A stretch of 64,000 nucleotides of DNA, from the NCBI RefSeq assembly GCF_003173775.1, contig NZ_CP029552.1, positions 2,500,501-2,564,500 of the forward strand, in the 5' to 3' direction. This document shows, piece after piece, positions 61,151 through 64,000 of this stretch; the stretch's first letter is position 1, and each line of letters starts with the position of its first letter. The notes under the pieces are model-generated. The model saw only the letters and a list, made by a program, of their open reading frames with translations. It ran no database searches and had not been told where the DNA came from. Source of the stretch: Methylobacterium sp. 17Sr1-1 (GTDB taxonomy: Bacteria > Pseudomonadota > Alphaproteobacteria > Rhizobiales > Beijerinckiaceae). Position numbers and translations under genes: made by a program.

Positions 61151-61873
61151 TCAGAACGGCGCGACGGTCTCGAAGATCTGCTGGCCGAGGGTCGGCGCCT
61201 GCACGTCGGTCAGGCGGCCGCGGCCGCCATAGGAGACCCGGGCCTCGGCGATCTTGTCGTAGTCGATGGTATTCTTGCGCGAGATGTCCCGCGGCCGGAC
61301 GATGCCGGCGACGTTGAGCACCCGCACCTCGTTGTTGACCCGGATCTCCTGCGACCCGCTGATCAGGAGGTTGCCGTTCGGCAGGGCCTCGGTGACCACG
61401 GCGGCCACCGACAGGCTCAACGATTCCTTGCGGTCGATCGTGCCCTGGCCCTTGGTCTCGGTGCCCGAGCGGATGCCGGTATCGGCGGTGGCCGAATCCT
61501 TCAGCCCCGAGACGCCGTAGCCGAAATCGAAGCCGAGGCTGGACTTCTGGCTGCGCGAGCGGTCGCTGGCATTGTCGAACTGCGCCTTGTCGTTGATGAC
61601 GATGCTGACCGTCAGCACGTCGCCGATGTTGCGGGCGCGGGGATCCTGAAAGAGGTCGGCGCTCCCCGGCGACCAGGTCGAGTGGTAGCCGTGCCGGCTC
61701 TGCAGCGAGCCGAAGGTCGAGGGCAGGGCCTCGCGCGGGGCGGCGAGCCCGGTGCCGATCGGCGTCAGCACCGGCTGTCGGCCGAGCTCGTCGAGCTTGC
61801 TCTGGCAGCCGGCGAGCGCGAGGCCGGCTGCGGTGAGGGTCAGGAGGCGGGCGGCCGGGGCTCTACGGGTCAT
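61151..61873 (-). CDS. flgH: Flagellar L-ring protein FlgH
   Basis: 240 residues with lipoprotein signal (LLTLTAAGLALAGC, lipobox LAGC). FlgH motifs: PRARNIGDVLTVSIVINDKA, LPNGNLLISGSQEIRVNNEV, VAGIVRPRDISRKNTIDYDK and the end EARVSYGGRGRL. It forms the outer-membrane ring of the basal body. The start overlaps the stop of the MotE-like gene as TGATG. Confidence 0.95.
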   Translation of the reverse strand: MTRRAPAARLLTLTAAGLALAGCQSKLDELGRQPVLTPIGTGLAAPREALPSTFGSLQSRHGYHSTWSPGSADLFQDPRARNIGDVLTVSIVINDKAQFDNASDRSRSQKSSLGFDFGYGVSGLKDSATADTGIRSGTETKGQGTIDRKESLSLSVAAVVTEALPNGNLLISGSQEIRVNNEVRVLNVAGIVRPRDISRKNTIDYDKIAEARVSYGGRGRLTDVQAPTLGQQIFETVAPF

Positions 61874-62451
61874 CACGATCTCTCGTTGTCCTTGCGGCGG
61901 CCGGCCTCGGCCATCCGGCGGGCGAGGGCGGCGGCGCGGGAGGCCTCCATCTCGGCGAGCACGGCGCTCGCCGCGCGGGCGTTGAGCTTCACCAGGATCG
62001 CCGCCGCGTTGTCCTCGGGCATGTTGGAGAGCTGGAGCGCCGCCGCGTCGGCCTTCATCTTGGCGTAGACCGCGACCACGCTCTCGTCGGCCTTGGCCAA
62101 AAACTCCTTGCGGCGCTGGACCACCGCCTCGTACTCGGCGCGCTTCTCCTCGAGGCGGCGGATGCGCTCCTCGACCTGCTTCTCGAGCGCGGCGAGCTGC
62201 TCCTTCTGCCACGCGAAGCGGGCGTCCGACGCCGCGTCCGCGATGGTGGCGCAGTAGCCGGTCTTGCCTGGCTCCTTGCCCGACTCGCGGAAATCCTGCG
62301 CGGTCGGCTCCTTCGGGGCGTCCCGGGCGGCGATGGCGCGCATCGCCGCGTCCTTCGCCGGGTCGCTCGCCGCCCCGCCATGGCCGTCGCCGGCGGCGAA
62401 GGCCGGGCCGGCCAGCGCCAGGAGGAGGGCTGTCACGACGAACCGGGTCAT
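61873..62451 (-). CDS. motE: MotE-like periplasmic protein of the flagellar operon
   Basis: 192 residues with signal peptide (FVVTALLLALAGPAFAAG). Residues 85-135 form a coiled coil (KEQLAALEKQVEERIRRLEE), then an MgtE-N-like helical domain (MPEDNAAAILVKLNARAASA, VLAEMEASRAAALARRMAEA). It matches MotE of Rhizobiales, a chaperone for the periplasmic motility protein MotC. It fills the usual slot between flgI and flgH. The stop overlaps flgH; the start overlaps the flgI stop (ATGA). Confidence 0.88.
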   Translation of the reverse strand: MTRFVVTALLLALAGPAFAAGDGHGGAASDPAKDAAMRAIAARDAPKEPTAQDFRESGKEPGKTGYCATIADAASDARFAWQKEQLAALEKQVEERIRRLEEKRAEYEAVVQRRKEFLAKADESVVAVYAKMKADAAALQLSNMPEDNAAAILVKLNARAASAVLAEMEASRAAALARRMAEAGRRKDNERS

Positions 62452-63611
62452 TGGACGACGAGCTCCGCCTGGAGGGCACCGGCGGTCTTCACCGCCTGGA
62501 GGATCGCGATGATGTCGGTGGGCTTGAGCCCCACCTGGTTGAGCCCGCGCACCAGGGTCTGCAGGTCGGAGCCGCCGAGCACCGCGAGCTTGCCCTGTTC
62601 CTCGCGGGCCGCGACTTCCGTGCGCGGCACCACCGTGGTCTGGCCGTTGGAGAAGGGCGCGGGCTGCGACACCTCCGGCGTCTCGGTGACCCGCACCGTG
62701 AGGTTGCCGTGGGTGACCGCCACCGTGGAGATCTGCACGTTGCGGCCGATCACCACCGTGCCGGTGCGCTGGTCGACCACGACCCGGGCCGGCACGTCGG
62801 GCTGGATCGTCAGGTCGCCGATCTCGGCGACGAGGCGCGGCAGGATCATGTCGCGCGGGCGCTGGAGCACCACCGAGCGCTGGTCGCGGGGGCTCGCGAT
62901 GCGGCGGCGGAAGCGGCCGACCGCGTAGGTGTTGATCGCGTCGGCCACCATCGTGGCGGTCTTGAAGTCGGGGTTCTTCAGCTCGAAGATCAGCTCCGGC
63001 AGGTCGCGGAACGCGCCCGGCACCTCGCGCTCGATCAGCGCACCGTTCGGGATGCGGCCGGCGGTCGGCACGCCCTGCGTCAGCTGCTCGGCCTGGCCCT
63101 GAGCCGAGAAGCCGGAGACCGCGAGCGGCCCCTGCGCGGCGGCGTAGACGTTGCCGTCGCCGCCGGAGAGGGGCGTCATCAGCAGGGTGCCGCCGCGCAG
63201 CGAGGTCGCATCGCCCAGCGAGGTCACCGTCACGTCGATGCGCGAGCCGGCACCGACGTAAGGCGGCAGGTCCGCCGTCACCATCACGGCGGCGACGTTG
63301 CGGGTGCGCAGGCGCGCGTCGCGCACGTTGATGCCCATCCGGTCGAGCATCGATTGCAGCGACTGCTCGGTGAACTGGGCGTTGCGCAGGGTGTCGCCGG
63401 TGCCCTGCAGGCCGGTGACGAGGCCGTAGCCGACGATCTGGTTGTCGCGCACGCCCTTGAGGGTCGCGACGTCCTTGATCCGGGCGAAGCCGCCGCTGGC
63501 GATCACGGGGGCCGCGGCGCGCGCGGGTAAGACCGGCGCGACGTCGAGCCCCATCACGAGGACCAGCGCCAGGACGAGGCCGGCCCGGACGGTGCGGAGG
63601 GCGGCCCGCAT
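62448..63611 (-). CDS. flgI: Flagellar P-ring protein FlgI
   Basis: 387 residues with signal peptide (LVLALVLVMGLDVAPVLPAR). FlgI motifs: RIKDVATLKGVRDNQIVGYG, LVTGLQGTGDTLRNAQFTEQ, VMVTADLPPYVGAGSRIDVT, LRGGTLLMTPLSGGDGNVYA, and LVRGLNQVGLKPTDIIAILQ near the end. Forms the peptidoglycan ring of the basal body. Start at 63611 overlaps the flgA stop. Confidence 0.96.
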   Translation of the reverse strand: MRAALRTVRAGLVLALVLVMGLDVAPVLPARAAAPVIASGGFARIKDVATLKGVRDNQIVGYGLVTGLQGTGDTLRNAQFTEQSLQSMLDRMGINVRDARLRTRNVAAVMVTADLPPYVGAGSRIDVTVTSLGDATSLRGGTLLMTPLSGGDGNVYAAAQGPLAVSGFSAQGQAEQLTQGVPTAGRIPNGALIEREVPGAFRDLPELIFELKNPDFKTATMVADAINTYAVGRFRRRIASPRDQRSVVLQRPRDMILPRLVAEIGDLTIQPDVPARVVVDQRTGTVVIGRNVQISTVAVTHGNLTVRVTETPEVSQPAPFSNGQTTVVPRTEVAAREEQGKLAVLGGSDLQTLVRGLNQVGLKPTDIIAILQAVKTAGALQAELVVQ

Positions 63612-64000
63612 CAGAACCCGCCGATCTTGATGCGGCCGTCCGCCGTCACGGTGCCGAGCACGATGCGGTTGGTGTCGGTGTTGCGCACCCGGATGGTCTC
63701 GCCGAGGCCGCCATTCTGCAGCGGCGAGCCGACCGCCGTGATGACGAGGCCGTTCTCCTCGAAGATCATCTGGGTCGGCGCGCCGCGGCTGACGAGGCGC
63801 GGATCGTCGACGGCGTTGACCGGCACCGGCTCGCCCGGCAGCAGCATCCGGCGGGCGGTGCGCCCGACGACGGCGAGCGGCGCGTCGATCACCGCCGCGC
63901 GCGCCCGATAGGTCGTCGGATAGGCCTGGAGCCGCAGCATCGACTCCTTGATCGTGTCGCCCGGATAGATCGTCACGGTCGGCACCGGCAGCATCATCTC
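63611..64000 (-). CDS. flgA: Flagella basal body P-ring formation protein FlgA (cut by right window edge)
   Basis: 129 codons of the C-terminal part are visible; the frame is open at the edge, so the start lies outside. VTIYPGDTIKESMLRLQAYP, VDDPRLVSRGAPTQMIFEEN, GLVITAVGSPLQNGGLGETI and IRVRNTDTNRIVLGTV are typical of the FlgA SAF domain. FlgA is the periplasmic chaperone of FlgI and directly precedes it. Confidence 0.93.
   Translation of the reverse strand, partial: EMMLPVPTVTIYPGDTIKESMLRLQAYPTTYRARAAVIDAPLAVVGRTARRMLLPGEPVPVNAVDDPRLVSRGAPTQMIFEENGLVITAVGSPLQNGGLGETIRVRNTDTNRIVLGTVTADGRIKIGGF

Overview
The window looks like a chromosomal segment of a high-GC alphaproteobacterium, most likely a Methylobacterium-type member of the Rhizobiales. 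Signs of this are the very GC-rich core genes, a TIGR02300-family gene next to aroA-cmk, a MotE-type protein inside a flagellar operon, a membrane-anchored CycM-type cytochrome c, and a full C-P lyase cluster. Assignment to a genus is inference.

Positions 1 to about 15,500 are an accessory island. Many genes here are much more AT-rich than the rest of the window, and insertion-sequence debris (IS21, IS66, IS5, IS1380 and a 101-bp MITE-like element) lies between them. Cargo genes, left to right: a transglutaminase-like protein cut by the window edge, an LCAT-like lipase in the same operon, a beta-propeller protein with a C-terminal glycogen-binding-like (CBM48/AMPK) domain, a broken phage tail tape-measure/lysozyme gene, a HEPN-type protein, an HNH endonuclease, a small nuclease-like DUF6998 protein and a small membrane protein. 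A tyrosine recombinase at the right end points away from an intact tRNA-Glu gene, the usual layout of an island integrated at a tRNA 3' end. Several cargo genes look like anti-phage or conflict genes, but none matches a complete named system that I can recognise.

From 15,700 to 26,000 lie rlmB, a CYTH-CHAD protein and the C-P lyase (phosphonate breakdown) operon phnGHIJ-GNAT-KLMN, read leftwards, with the GntR-type regulator phnF read divergently from a palindromic operator. The GNAT gene seems to have lost its stop codon by a one-base deletion in a C run. No phosphonate transporter (phnCDE) is present.

From 26,000 to 38,300 there is a mixed metabolic and stress region: two orphan Leu/Ile/Val-type binding proteins, an ECF41-type sigma factor with cupin and NmrA-like partners and a matching promoter, an L,D-transpeptidase, small secreted proteins, a Nudix hydrolase, an acyl-CoA synthetase, a GST-like protein and a LysR regulator. 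Three identical tRNA-Ala(GGC) genes follow.

From 39,100 to 59,700 are TIGR02300-aroA-cmk, an ABC-F ATPase, a PAS-GGDEF-EAL protein, hrpB, a His-rich secreted protein, a YbaK-type deacylase, a CorA-type transporter, an SRAP protein, pheA, kdsB, cycM and a short Yej-type peptide uptake operon (two binding proteins plus one permease). The window ends in a leftward flagellar operon flgA-flgI-motE-flgH-fliL-fliP, with flgA cut by the right edge. Palindromic intergenic repeats are scattered through the core part.
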